From Syncephalis plumigaleata (Eukaryota > Zoopagomycota > Zoopagomycetes > Zoopagales > Piptocephalidaceae), in the NCBI GenBank assembly GCA_025201365.1, contig JAIXMF010000006.1, positions 1,140,814-1,204,813 of the forward strand: a stretch of DNA of 64,000 bases. Reading direction: 5' to 3'. The translations under genes and the position numbers were made by a program. This document shows, one piece after another, positions 1 through 10,201 of the stretch. The notes under the pieces were generated by a model. That model saw only the letters and a list, made by a program, of their open reading frames with translations. It searched no databases and was not told the origin of the DNA. Numbering within the stretch: the stretch's first letter is position 1; each line of letters begins with the position of its first letter.

Positions 1-1292
1 TCAACGGTCTGACGCTGAACGTCAAACTCGACAGCAAGGAGGACGGTCGACTCATTCAGAGCCTCGATCTTGGCCCGCTTGAGATGAAGTTCTCGCCGGC
101 CAATGCATGGGCACCCGTTACATCGGCGCCTAATGTCGTGGCAGGATTCAAGATGCCATTTGGTTTCCCACTTGAAATGAAACAGGTCGAGCAGGACATT
201 ACCGCCTATGACAATGGCGTGGCCATGGCCACCATGAAGGTGCCAATGAGTAAGGCATCCGGTACATCGGCATCGGGTCAGATTGTCACCGCCATCAGTA
301 ACATTCCAATGGAGGTGATATCGAGTCAACACGCTCGTTTCAGTCAATTCGTGCATGATCTAACACTCGGCACGGGTAAATCCATGACAATGCGCGGCAC
401 CGTGTCATCAATCGCTGGTACGGCCATTGGTGATGTGCGTATCGACGGCATTAAACTGGACCAAAGTGTTAGCATGCAAGGATTACAAGGATTAGCCACG
501 ACACCACTCGTTGCCAGCGATGTTCATGTGCGAGGTGGTAATGCCGAGGCTATGGAAATTGCTCTCACCTGTACGATGACAAATCCCTCGAATATTGCCA
601 TGGACATTGGCGATGTTACCTTCCAGGTGTTCTCACAAGGTCAAGACGTCGGTCGTGCTGTTATTCGCAACATGCAACTGAAACCAGGAAGCAATAGCGT
701 ACCGAGTGTATTCTACTTCTCGCCTAAAACCGCGTCAGCTAAAGCGGCAGGTCGTGTTATGCTCGAGAATTTCATGAGCGGTGTCGACCATCAAATTGGT
801 ATATCCGGATTTGAGGGCTCAACACCGGTTGCTTCATTGGTGCAAGGTCTATCCAAGTTGCGATTCACAACGTCGGTGCCGGCCATTCACGATCTTATGC
901 TACGTGGATCGCAATACTCGCTCAATTTGTTGACGGTACCGTTCACGCGTAAATCCAAAGTACGCGTACAAATCTACAATCCGCTGGATGCACCCGTCAC
1001 CATCACGAAGATGAAGGGCACCATGGTGTCGAAGGGCGCCACGATCGGTACCATTGATCAGACATTCCCCAATGGTCAACTCGTACTACCGCCGAAATCC
1101 TCGGTCTGGACACCAGTCTTCGACATGCGCGTTGCACTTAGTCTAGACGCCATTAAGATAGTGCTTACCTCGCCTAATGGCGCCATGGTCGTTGACGTCG
1201 ACTCCTCGATGGAGGCATTCGTAGGTGGATACCCCATCAGTCTTAGCTACCGTCAAGCAGGTCTTAATGTCGAGAAGGTCAATACACTTTAA
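1..1292 (+). CDS. DUF3712/LEA-like protein, 3' part (paralogue A)
   Basis: The reading frame is open from the window edge, so the true start lies upstream. The first in-window Met (84) is internal, because the same position is internal in the full paralogue at 44802-47281. The protein consists of repeated beta-rich LEA-like units with TMTNPSN-type and SVPAIHD-type motifs, as in fungal DUF3712 proteins. These are membrane-anchored, lumenal or extracellular proteins of poorly known role; yeast Tag1 may be related. The 5' 448 bp are nearly identical to the paralogue and the rest has clearly diverged. No intron is visible. It stops at TAA 1290-1292. The family call is from recognition of the fold pattern; no enzymatic function is implied. 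Confidence 0.7.
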   Translation, partial: NGLTLNVKLDSKEDGRLIQSLDLGPLEMKFSPANAWAPVTSAPNVVAGFKMPFGFPLEMKQVEQDITAYDNGVAMATMKVPMSKASGTSASGQIVTAISNIPMEVISSQHARFSQFVHDLTLGTGKSMTMRGTVSSIAGTAIGDVRIDGIKLDQSVSMQGLQGLATTPLVASDVHVRGGNAEAMEIALTCTMTNPSNIAMDIGDVTFQVFSQGQDVGRAVIRNMQLKPGSNSVPSVFYFSPKTASAKAAGRVMLENFMSGVDHQIGISGFEGSTPVASLVQGLSKLRFTTSVPAIHDLMLRGSQYSLNLLTVPFTRKSKVRVQIYNPLDAPVTITKMKGTMVSKGATIGTIDQTFPNGQLVLPPKSSVWTPVFDMRVALSLDAIKIVLTSPNGAMVVDVDSSMEAFVGGYPISLSYRQAGLNVEKVNTL

Positions 1293-1619
1293 TGAATACG
1301 CTTACTATTATTTTTTTGATAAGGCTTAAGGTAGTATATTTTACGTAAATCATTGCCATTAGTTTATCTCGCTTTCTTAACATAATCTGTAATCAATGGA
1401 GCGAGATAAACCACTCAGTTAATAATAGCACTAATAATAATAATAACTGGCTCAGAAATAAACAATAATTTTCAGTTTATATTATTAAATAACGATTAAA
1501 CGATTGCTTTATTTATGTATTTATATGACTATTATAATGATCGTAATACTAATAATAATAATAGAAATGAATGCTGGATGATGCTATTGAAATATGCAAT
1601 ATGTATACTGTGGATTGTA
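1293..1619. other. AT-rich 3' intergenic spacer
   Basis: This spacer lies between the convergent DUF3712-like and acyl-CoA-binding genes. It is rich in AATAAT and TTATTA runs that could serve as polyadenylation signals for both strands. No coding signal was seen. Confidence 0.5.
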
Positions 1620-2969
1620 TCATCTTAATCTGAATAAACGTCGAATAAGACTGGACATTTGCGATAGCCAACTATCAATCCATCGTACAAGAATGGAGAT
1701 AGGCCATGCTGGTCGACCAACAGCCGATTCAATATCCATGCTAGCAACTTGTTGCGCATTAATATTTGCTACACTCGATACTAGTGTACTGCCAGGGTAG
1801 CCTCTTTGTCTTGCAACAGTCAAGCGATAGACCACCAATGAAAATACCAATAGAGTGGAATGCACAAATGCATGTCGTAAAAGTGCCTAATATGCGGTAA
1901 ATGTCAACTAATATGTAAACACAAATGCCTCTATATCATTGCTTACTCGTAGCCAGCTGCGTGGACCTGTTCCGCGTGCTCTATCGGCTCTGCTTCGTGT
2001 TTCCGATTCACGTTTATGTTGCTCGATACGCTCCTGTATTGCTGTCAATTCCGTTTGCAATTTCTCTAATGTCTCCTCTGCTTGTCGAACATGCTCCAAT
2101 CGTTCCTGCAATGCTGTCAGCGTGTTCTTGACATTCTCGTCAATTGATTCTACATCTCGAACGTTATTATCGGTTCTAGTAGATGTGCTGCTTATTATTG
2201 ATGATTCATACGGTAATTGTGTATCATCATTAGTAGGCAAATGTTCCTCGGATTCTAATGGTGATGAATCATCAGTTCCATCGTGTAAAGCGTGCTCACT
2301 AATATCGACATCGTTAATGGTATTATATGTTCCGACATTGGCGATGTCTTCTTGTTGTGATGGTGGTGGTCTACTGCTGTCACTAGAAGCATTGGTATCA
2401 AATGATTTGATTTGCACTAGTAATTCAGTTGCCCTAGGATGATTGATATGCTTTTGTAAGTACTACATAGAATGCAATACACTATTAGCTAGACAGAATA
2501 AGTAATGCAATAAAATGTGCTTGCCATCATCACACTATCGACATAGCGTTGCTTAGCTTCGACAGATGATACTCCCATGAGTGACTTCCATGATTCCCTA
2601 GTGCCTCACATTATCATTAACTCAATGTGAAATGCTAATGATAATGCTGTGCTACATCATCATGTACTTTACCATTTTCCACGGCCAAGAGGGTCCCATC
2701 TTCCGGGACGTGATCGTGAGCAATCTCCCTTTGTGCCTTGCTTGAATAATCCATAAAACTATGCATGGCAATTAGTGTCAACACCATTCTACGCGTATTG
2801 CTACACCACTAACTGAGTTGCTCTCGGCAAGCGATAGTCGTGGGAGTTTACCATCCTTGGATTCACCGCTCAAACGAGCAGGACGCTGACATTCACGCAC
2901 AATACGACATGCAAGGTTGAATTGCCTATCAAGGGAAGTATACTGATCCGATGCACCTATTGAAGTCAT
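1620..2969 (-). CDS. Acyl-CoA-binding domain protein with coiled coil and C-terminal membrane segment (Atg37/ACBD5-like)
   Basis: I assembled this gene from five exons: 2813 boundary to 2969, 2673-2758, 2597-2525, 2462-1947 and 1886-1620. Exons 1-3 encode an acyl-CoA-binding fold: a LDRQFNLACRIV helix, then FYGLFKQGTKGDC, RPGRWDPLGRGKW and WESWKSL, the family's acyl-CoA contact motifs. Exon 4 is acidic and then coiled-coil (LTALQERLEHVRQAEETL). Exon 5 holds a hydrophobic stretch (STLLVFSLVVYRL) followed by a basic tail. This order (ACB domain, coiled coil, C-terminal membrane segment) matches peroxisomal ACBD5 and fungal Atg37, which recruit pexophagy machinery. Intron 3 appears to use a GC donor (GCAAGC). 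The start is the first ATG of exon 1, after a pyrimidine-rich leader. The domain is certain; the Atg37 role is inferred. Confidence 0.82.
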
Positions 2970-4397
2970 TGCCACGATAATGGATAATGACAGATGTCTT
3001 TTGCTTTGTTTGGTAGTTAGCGAGAAAGAGAGAGAGAAAGAAAGGAATGATTGCCGCTACTATTGCTGCTATTGTTATTCTTGATCCAGTGATATCGATA
3101 TGTCGTTGTTGTTGTTGTCAACCAAAGACTATAACAATATAATTGCTCATGTCAACACTAGATCCTTGTTGTCTTTATTGGATAGTCTGTGTTGAACCAA
3201 TTAGTGATTATACAATAATAAACCATGTGATTCAAGCATATTGTTGTCCATCCCATTAGACAAAAGATAAATGGGAAAATGTTGCAGCCCAATAGTCTGC
3301 TATCTAGTATGGATGAATGTTGAAGTTATCTCCTTATCCTATAACTAGAATGTATTCCCTTGATGTTCAATGGGAAGAATGCTCATAATAGTAGCAACAG
3401 TAATAGTACATGCCATTTCATTGTATCGTGTTACTTGCTATTCCCGATCATTACCATCATTATCATGGTTAGTTATCCATACTAGTCATTGGCGAGTAGT
3501 CCAAACTTTCACACATAACATCAATCCAATGGTCTATTATTGGTGATATCTGTATTTATTTGGAAATTAGTAAACTGAAATGGAAATGGAACACGTATGG
3601 CAATGGTGTGCCTCAATAGCAGCCTTGTCAATGCCGCTTCATCTCTGATGCATTTGATCGGTCGACATTTGAATACCGAATACTGCTGCAACTTGTCCAA
3701 GAACATGTGTACGCCTTGTATCGTACATGTCCTTCCAGAAGAATACTATTGCCAAATGCGATCAGCAAAGCGGGTGCACTGATCTCGTTGATGGCTGGGC
3801 AAGCAACGATAAACAATAGAATGCTCGAGCCAATTGTGAGATGACCAAAGAACAGCACGTATATCACAAGTGGTACATGTCAGTTATACAGCTGTTCTAT
3901 TCATATGTTGTATTCCTACTACACAACAGACATACTGCCTAAACTAAATAGTATAGCATTCGGTACATTTATAGGTCAATATCAAGTGACCATTTGTGGG
4001 AGTATAAGCATGGCGATAGCATGTCATAACTACATGTTAACTATTCCCTTGATTATCCAGGGAAATGACCGTTTTTGTATAGACACGGCATAGACCATTA
4101 TATCGATAGGCCAATTTATGCTACCGTAATTAGATATTCCATTCTTGGCTTGAAAACAATTGCCACTGACAATGGTAGCGTTTATTCTTTACTCGTCGTA
4201 ACAAGAAGTAGCAATCGATGTGTTTACAGTATAAATAGATCAGTGTATTCTGACAAGTTTATTGGAATATCATCGCAAACCAAAAACCTACCACATCCTC
4301 TTGTCTAATATCTGACCACTTTTTAGCTTCACAAGCATTGTATTTACAATACTCTACTGTTTATTTACTTTCACCACCACCACTAATACTAATCAAC
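2970..4397. other. Long intergenic region, no supported gene
   Basis: It holds the leader of the minus-strand acyl-CoA-binding gene (purine-rich near 3018-3045 on +) and AT-rich sequence. A hydrophobic minus-strand reading frame at 3628-3867 lacks splice support and homology I can recognise. A TATAAATAG motif at about 4230 may serve the secreted-protein gene at 4398. Confidence 0.45.
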
Positions 4398-4586
4398 ATG
4401 AAGTTCTCCACTGCCATCTTCGCTGTTGCCGCCCTCTTGGCCGTTGTCATCTCCGTTGAAGCCGCTCCCGGATTCACCAAGCCACCCACCTCGGGTAGTC
4501 CATGTGTTATTGGCACCCCACCAGTTGGCTCTCTCGAATGTATCGATAATGGCGATGGTACCGGCACCTGGGGAAATCGCATGTAA
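4398..4586 (+). CDS. Small secreted protein
   Basis: It starts MKFSTAIFAVAALLAVVISV, a textbook signal peptide cleaved near VEAAP. The mature part is short and Gly/Pro/Thr-rich with two cysteines. As an unspliced frame it ends at 4586 with only about 40 mature residues. A plausible intron (donor GTAAAT at about 4583, acceptor TTTCAG at about 4634) would replace the stop and add a tail with two more cysteines, giving four in total. This is more credible for a disulfide-bonded secreted peptide. The signal peptide begins much like that of the other secreted gene at 18410-18763. I do not recognise the family; it could be a wall-associated or effector-like peptide. Confidence 0.6.
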   Translation: MKFSTAIFAVAALLAVVISVEAAPGFTKPPTSGSPCVIGTPPVGSLECIDNGDGTGTWGNRM

Positions 4587-4974
4587 ATACGGCTACAAGA
4601 CACATCAATACAATAATACCTACTAGCATTTCAGCCATGTCTGTCTCGGTCCACATTCATCAATGAGCTGCAAGTCTATTGATGATTAATTGACATACAT
4701 GTGCATGCAACATTAGCGTACATCTTCTTATGTTGATACCTTCTAGTAATAATAAATTGTCATTGATTAGCTATTTATTTATTGTATATTCAAAGCAGTA
4801 ACTAAGCATGACTAAAGAATAGGTATTAAAATGTAATTTTATAGTTGTGGTTATGCTTAACATATCAGCATTGTATAGTTGTAAACACAAAAGATAATTT
4901 ATTTATATATATTTACATGGTATTATGTGGATAGGATAGAATCGAAGAAATAGCCGTGATACAGCGAGTGTTAC
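4587..4974. other. Intergenic spacer (convergent 3' ends)
   Basis: AT-rich, with AATAAA-like strings near 4748-4760. It may hold the second exon and 3' UTR of the secreted-protein gene. No other coding signal was seen. Confidence 0.4.
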
Positions 4975-6054
4975 TTATGGAATAGCGCATTTGAGTAAAT
5001 GGGCCTGCTCTTTAACATGTTGCCATCTAAATGCCTACAAATCGAGCGTATATATTGTTAGCTTTTCTCATTCTCGCTTAATAGTCAACTATTCTAAATG
5101 TATTATTATTATTATTACCTTAATCTCATCTAAAGCTGTCTCTAATTCTTGACGAGTCCAAAAGGCACGACTACGCTTTAGTGTGTCCAGTATTCCCTTC
5201 TCCACTGCCAATGAGCGTTCGCGTACCTCGTTTAGTAATTGAGCATTCGCCGATTGAACGGTCAATAATGCAGCGTCAAATCGTTTCCTATGCTTCTTTA
5301 GTATCTTTTGTATCGCCAGCTTATTCAATTCGGCATAAGTGACAACTCGTTGACCGAATGCCACCACTGCATCTGGTGTCAGTTGTGGAGATGTTGCACC
5401 CGGCGTGGTTGCCATCAATGATGCCGAAGCGGGTGTTATTGTTGCTGTTGTTGTTGTTGTTGTTGTTGTTGCTGCTGTTGATGGAATAGATTCCGTAGGA
5501 GATGGACCACCCAATATTGCCGTTGTCTGTCCAAATAATGGTGAAGCTAAGGGTGAGATCGATGGACTGACGGAGGATGTCGCGCTACCATAAGCATGTT
5601 TCTAATATTTATTCATTATTATTCCATTAGTATTTCTAATTGATCAAAGTAAAGAGGAACGAGTAATCACTTACTTGATAATCTTCGAAAAAGACACGCT
5701 GCTGTTGACTGCGTAATTGTCCCAGCAAATGTAGATAGAATGACTCGCATTTATCGGCTTGATTCCTTAACACCATGAAGAATGTGTCGTCGAGTTCCTC
5801 CAATTGAGTGATAGTCAACGCGGGTGGTGTGGCAACGGTAGTAGCATCCGATTGCTCGTCACAAGTAGCTTCAACGTCTTTACGGGATGCAGTATCGGTG
5901 GGTGTCCTGTGCCACATTAATATCAAGTAGAATGGCGTTGCAATGCTACTTACTTTATAAATCCATGCAGCTTCTGCTTGAGCAACTTGTAATCCACGTA
6001 ATGCCCGCGCCATTCCGCCTGTTGAGCCGACTTTAACTGTTTAGCAAACTTCAT
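4975..6054 (-). CDS. SPX-domain protein (inositol-polyphosphate/phosphate sensing)
   Basis: Four exons: 6054-5954, 5906-5675, 5601-5119 and 5034-4975, giving about 291 residues. The start MKFAKQLKSAQQAEWRGHYV plus DYKLLK is the canonical SPX N-terminus. The second SPX segment is LEELDDTFFMVLRNQ plus a helix with ADKCESFYL. The third is YAELNKLAIQKILKKHRKRF, containing the KILKKH inositol-pyrophosphate-binding lysines. Between the second and third lies a low-complexity Ser/Pro/Thr linker including eight consecutive Thr. The C-terminal helices show no EXS, VTC, RING or transporter domain, so this is a stand-alone SPX regulator. Such proteins sense cellular phosphate status; the specific partner is unknown. 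The upstream leader is pyrimidine-rich on the coding strand. Confidence 0.85.
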
Positions 6055-6357
6055 CTGCAATAGTACTTTTTGTCAAATAGTAGTACAATAACCGTGTATT
6101 ACAAGTAAGCAGAGTGGAAAGGTAGAAAAGGAGTATACGTTATAATAGTTCAAGGCAGTAGTGGTAGTAGTGGTGGTAATGGGCTGTTTGAAGAAAGAAG
6201 AATCAACTGTAGAGAGAAAGTAAGACTTCGAACCTTGCACTATTCAATGGGGGAATGACGTCTCTTTTGATCAGGTGCTTATTGGTATTTATGTTGTGTG
6301 TGTGTGGAGAAAGAAAGTGAGGTGATCCGATCAAATGTCATGGTAATCGTATAAATT
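6055..6357. other. SPX gene promoter region
   Basis: This is purine-rich on +, hence a pyrimidine-rich leader for the minus-strand SPX gene. It is bounded on the right by the inverted-repeat element at 6360. Confidence 0.4.
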
Positions 6358-6359
6358 TA

Positions 6360-6421
6360 CAGACTTTTTCCATCCAATTTGCGCAGTTAGCCATTTGTTG
6401 TTACGAATAAATAATAGTTAT
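6360..6421 (-). repeat. Left terminal repeat, family copy E
   Basis: One of five related copies in the window. Read outward on the minus strand it ends GGATGGAAAAAGTCTG then TA. It is the inverted partner of 6839-6900. Confidence 0.65.
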
Positions 6422-6466
6422 AATAACACTTACGTATTTTGTGGTGCGGCAGCGATAACTCCACGG

Positions 6467-6664
6467 TTAATTTGATTTTCGTTGTTTGGACCCCCGTTGT
6501 CCTTGTCCTTCTTTCTTTGAACGCTTAGAAGGAACGGCACCTCGTTGGAATTGTGTTGGAATACGACTTCCATTACGAGCACTGTGGATAATCTGAATGA
6601 AGTTCAGACATGCAGCCATATCCCGATTCCATAAACGATAATCAATAGCTACTTGTAAGTACAT
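6467..6664 (-). pseudogene. C-terminal remnant of a Fanzor/TnpB-like (OrfB-type) nuclease
   Basis: The translated tail contains AIDYRLWNRDMAACLNFIQ followed by a basic C-terminus. The WNRD(M/L)AAxLN motif matches the RuvC-III region of TnpB/OrfB-derived proteins in eukaryotes (Fanzors) and related captured transposase tails. Only about 60 residues remain. The preceding zinc-ribbon cysteines and the RuvC-I and -II motifs are not found upstream, and the interior upstream of 6664 is AT-rich non-coding. An AG just upstream (TTACAAG) could be the acceptor of a lost intron. The protein would not be functional. The family call rests on one motif and could alternatively reflect another transposase with a similar tail. 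Confidence 0.5.
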
Positions 6665-6838
6665 GATATGGCAATATCCAACTATACTAGTACACTCGTA
6701 TCGTCTACCTTATAGAATTGATGATGATAGTTATCGCTATCAATAAATGATCCATTACTAAATACTGTATTGTTATTATTATCATGCTATATCAATTGGC
6801 ATATCTACGATGATAATGATGTTAACTATTGAGTAAAT

Positions 6839-6900
6839 CTATTTATTAATAAACTGCAAAAGTTAAAGGATAAATGCGCAAATTGGGTGGAAAAACACTG
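6839..6900 (+). repeat. Right terminal repeat, family copy A
   Basis: It contains GCAAAAGTTAAAGGATAAAT then GCGCAAATTGG and ends GGTGGAAAAACACTG before TA. It is nearly identical to copy B at 19739-19801. Confidence 0.65.
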
Positions 6901-6902
6901 TA

Positions 6903-7314
6903 CTACTGGCTTTAATTGATACATGCATTCATTCATTTACTCCTTATCCTTGGCACTTGGGCTCTTTTGCATGCATTTATATATGTACACACCACCGTTA
7001 TTCGTTTCTACATAAGTGGTGCCAGCAGCAGTCTATAGGCATATATATATACGTATATATGCGTCTATTGCTGCAACAACAAACTCTGTTTATACACATC
7101 TACCAACAACACACTATCAATTACTGGCAGGAGACTGATTGCATTTCATGGTTACCACCAGCATAACTGTTTGCTTCACGTAGTTTGCTGGCCATTTCGT
7201 AGGCCTACTACCGTTTATTCTTGAGCAATATACTCATATATATATATATAGGTGTTTTCATCGAATATAACTTGCTATCATAGTACATAGTTTGGCCGTT
7301 ACTTACGCAACACC
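6903..7314. other. Upstream region of the transporter gene
   Basis: AT-rich, with TATATA microsatellites at about 7038-7058 and 7231-7250. No coding signal was seen. Confidence 0.4.
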
Positions 7315-9938
7315 ATGTCTTCATCCGCATCCTCCTTTTCCCCCGCTGAAACTGCTTCTTCCGCCGGTTTGTTTCCATCCCTTTCCCCTCAAGTAATGGA
7401 TCCTGACACAAAGTATGGATACACCGACACTAAGGGATGGTTTGCCATTCTTTTATTCCTTGCTTGCTGGCTGATGATCGCTCGTAACTGGGCCTTGTTC
7501 CCTATCGGACGTACTGCAGCCGCTCTAGTGGGAGGCTGTCTTATGGTATCGGCCAACATTATCACACCCGATGAAGCATTCAAATCACTCAGTGGTGGTA
7601 CGCTACTATTACTTACCGGTCTAATGATTATATTGGGTCGTTTAGAAGAGAAGGCAAGTACTGACTAGTGTACTGCGAGAACCTCAACTAATACTTGCTA
7701 TTACTATTGCTATTATTACCATCACTGCGTCGTATATTAGGGATTAATGAGTACATTACAACGTATGCTATTGGCAGGCGGTCCTACTCGATCTGGCCTA
7801 TTGTTACGTGTTAGCTTAGCATCAGCTTTAATGGGCGCATTCGTCATGAATGATGGCGCGGCCATATTCCTCACAGGTGTGATTATTGCTATTTGCGAGG
7901 AATACGATTTAGATATTGAACCGTATGCATTAGCACTGGTAAGTCTATCATCCTATTCGTGATAGTTATGTGTAAGCTAACCTTTTTCTTCTTTTTTCTG
8001 TAACACGAATGTTAGGCTACATCTGCCAATATTGGTTCGGCAGCTACCATTATTGGTAATCCGAAGAATATGATTGTTCAGGAACAGGTGCCAAATATCG
8101 ATTTTCTTGCGTTTTTTGCTCGTATGGGACCGCCTGCACTGTTTGGTACACTAATCAATGCAGCATGTCTACTGTGGTATTATCGTGATAGACTAAGCGG
8201 TGGTCGTCTATTACCACGTCGATCGGCGATCCATCGTGTGCGACAACGACAAGACACGTCTAATGAATCTGCACTGCAACCTCGTTTATCATCGAGTATT
8301 GCGGTGAACTCACCGAATGTACAAGATTTGACCATTCCATTTGCGAATAATATAGCCTCCTACGGAACTATAGGATATCCTATCGTCTCGTCGTCATCAG
8401 CATCGGGGACATCATCAGCATCATCATCAACAAGTGGTAGTGATAATGAAGATGATGACGAGAACTTGGATGAAATGGAACGTCGCTTATTCTCGGGTGT
8501 GGCACTCGATACCGAGGAGAGTAGCGGTGACACCGATGAAGACGACGACAACGACGACAAACGATCGAGCAATAGTGAGCAAATACGACAGCCCAATAGG
8601 ATGACATCATTTTCGCAGTTCCTTCCATTTAGCGGGTTTCCTATCGTACAAGATGATCCGGAAGATGACGAAGATCTAATGGACAACGAGACTACTCGAC
8701 TACTACGCAGTGCGCAAAGACGCACCTCCAGTTATAATACTCTACGAGCCATGGCACTCCAACAAGGTTCAGCAGTGGGCAGTCTTACCCATCTACCGAG
8801 TGATGTGGCAGGCGATAACATCTACAATAGCAATAGCAATATCAACAGTCGTAGCAATAGCAGTACTCGGTTGCCTCTCCATCAACGTGCAATGGGTAAT
8901 GGAGAGAAACCAAGAGGGAGAAGCATAGTGAGACGACGCTCAACTGGTGACTCGATATTAGATCATAAATCGGATACACGACCATGGCTGGAGCATGAAC
9001 ACGATAACTGGCCGCCTACAACGAACATTGACAATTGGCAGGGTAGTGTGGCCGAGAGTATACCTCGATTCGAATGGCCTGCTATGCCAGCACGACATCA
9101 AACCGATACCGATGGCGATAGACTACAAGTGGGTGCGGGTGGTGCAGTGGATGGTACTCGCTTCAGTGCACCGGAAATCTCTTGGTCATTCATAGGACCA
9201 TCACCGGCTGGTCGACCGACACCTACTGCACGTATAGCCAGGGCATCTCGTCACTATTACGGCAGGATTATGAAGCGACTTTGTAAACTGCTACCAGCTG
9301 GTGCGAGTAAATGGCTTCCCTCTCTCGAGAATACGCTGTTTACTATCATTCTACTTGGCATGTACCTCGGCTTCATCTATCGAATGCATTTGGGCTTCAC
9401 TTGCTTGACCGCGGGCATGCTTATTCTTCTGCTGAGTCGTAGCGATCCAACACGCCAACTAGTGGAGAACGTCAACTATCCCCTATTGGCCTATCTCTTT
9501 GGCATATTTATCCTTATTGCAGGTGTACGTCGCACGCCATTACCCGATGATCTATGGCGGCTATTCCGTCCTCTAGTCCAGAATGGCCATCGTGTCACCG
9601 AGGCGATAGGCTTATTAAGTCTAGCCTGTGCGTTATCTTTTGTTTTCACTTCTATTCCCGCCGTATTGCTGCTAGCACCACGTATACCGAGTATGGGACC
9701 GGAATGGGCCAGTACCGATGGTTGGCTGCTACTAGCATGGTCAGTTACTCTGTGCGGTAATTGGACACCCTTCGGTAGTGTGGCCGGTCTAGTAGTTAGC
9801 GAGTTATGTCGCGAGTACTGTCAAGCAGCACCAGGACGTGGTAGATGGATTGGCGAGTTTACCGTTTGGTGGCGATTCGCTTGGTGGAGTACATGTCTCA
9901 TACTACTAACTGGTGGAGCAATTATTTGTTTTGCATAA
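7315..9938 (+). CDS. ArsB/NhaD/CitMHS-superfamily membrane transporter
   Basis: Three exons: 7315-7653, 7741-7938 and 8016-9938, about 819 residues. Ion-transporter-superfamily signatures are an N-terminal helix pair (WFAILLFLACWLMIARNW), the half-repeat hairpin with AFVMNDGAAIFLTGVIIAI, and ANIGSAATIIGNPKN, the conserved substrate-loop motif. A second half-repeat near the C-terminus has LCGNWTPFGSVAG. Between the halves is a very long hydrophilic, Ser/Asp/Glu-rich loop (roughly residues 230-560), unusual for the family and probably cytosolic and regulatory. Intron 1 uses a GC donor (AAG|GCAAGTAC). Substrate cannot be read from sequence: arsenite, dicarboxylate/citrate or sodium exchange are all possible. 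Confidence 0.8.
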
Positions 9939-10201
9939 ATCATCATATGCTTCTTGTTTGTTCATTTTCTAATTAGTTTGCTTCTTGTTATTGTTGCAGA
10001 ATATCGTAATTATAAAATTGCTGCTAGTATACTCGATTATTCTGGATTATTTGCAATTAGATACATTTATTACATAAATAGTTACGCGTAAGTATACAAA
10101 GCAAATGATTCATATGTACGATTATTGAATAGCAATTTATTACAATATATTTATGCTTAACCTCGTCATTGCTTATTTTTGGCTATTTCGCTACGTTCTA
10201 A

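Larger units (their letters stand above)
6360..6900. mobile_element. TA-flanked inverted-repeat element carrying a Fanzor/TnpB-like remnant
   Basis: The left end (CAGACTTTTTCCATCCAATT from 6360) and the right end (reverse complement CAGTGTTTTTCCACCCAATT, ending 6900) are imperfect inverted repeats over about 55-60 bp. They share CCAATTTGCGCA and an AT-rich inner part with AATAAAT. Both are flanked by TA (6358-6359 and 6901-6902), as expected for Tc1/mariner-type insertion. The interior holds a C-terminal nuclease fragment at 6467-6664 on the minus strand and otherwise AT-rich sequence. No transposase is present, so this would be a non-autonomous or internally deleted copy. The inverted termini and TA are directly visible; the superfamily assignment is inferred. 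Confidence 0.6.

Noticed and set aside
3628-3867. Hydrophobic minus-strand frame, possible membrane-protein exon
   Set aside because: No flanking exons with consistent splice phases and no recognised motif; probably chance in AT-rich sequence.
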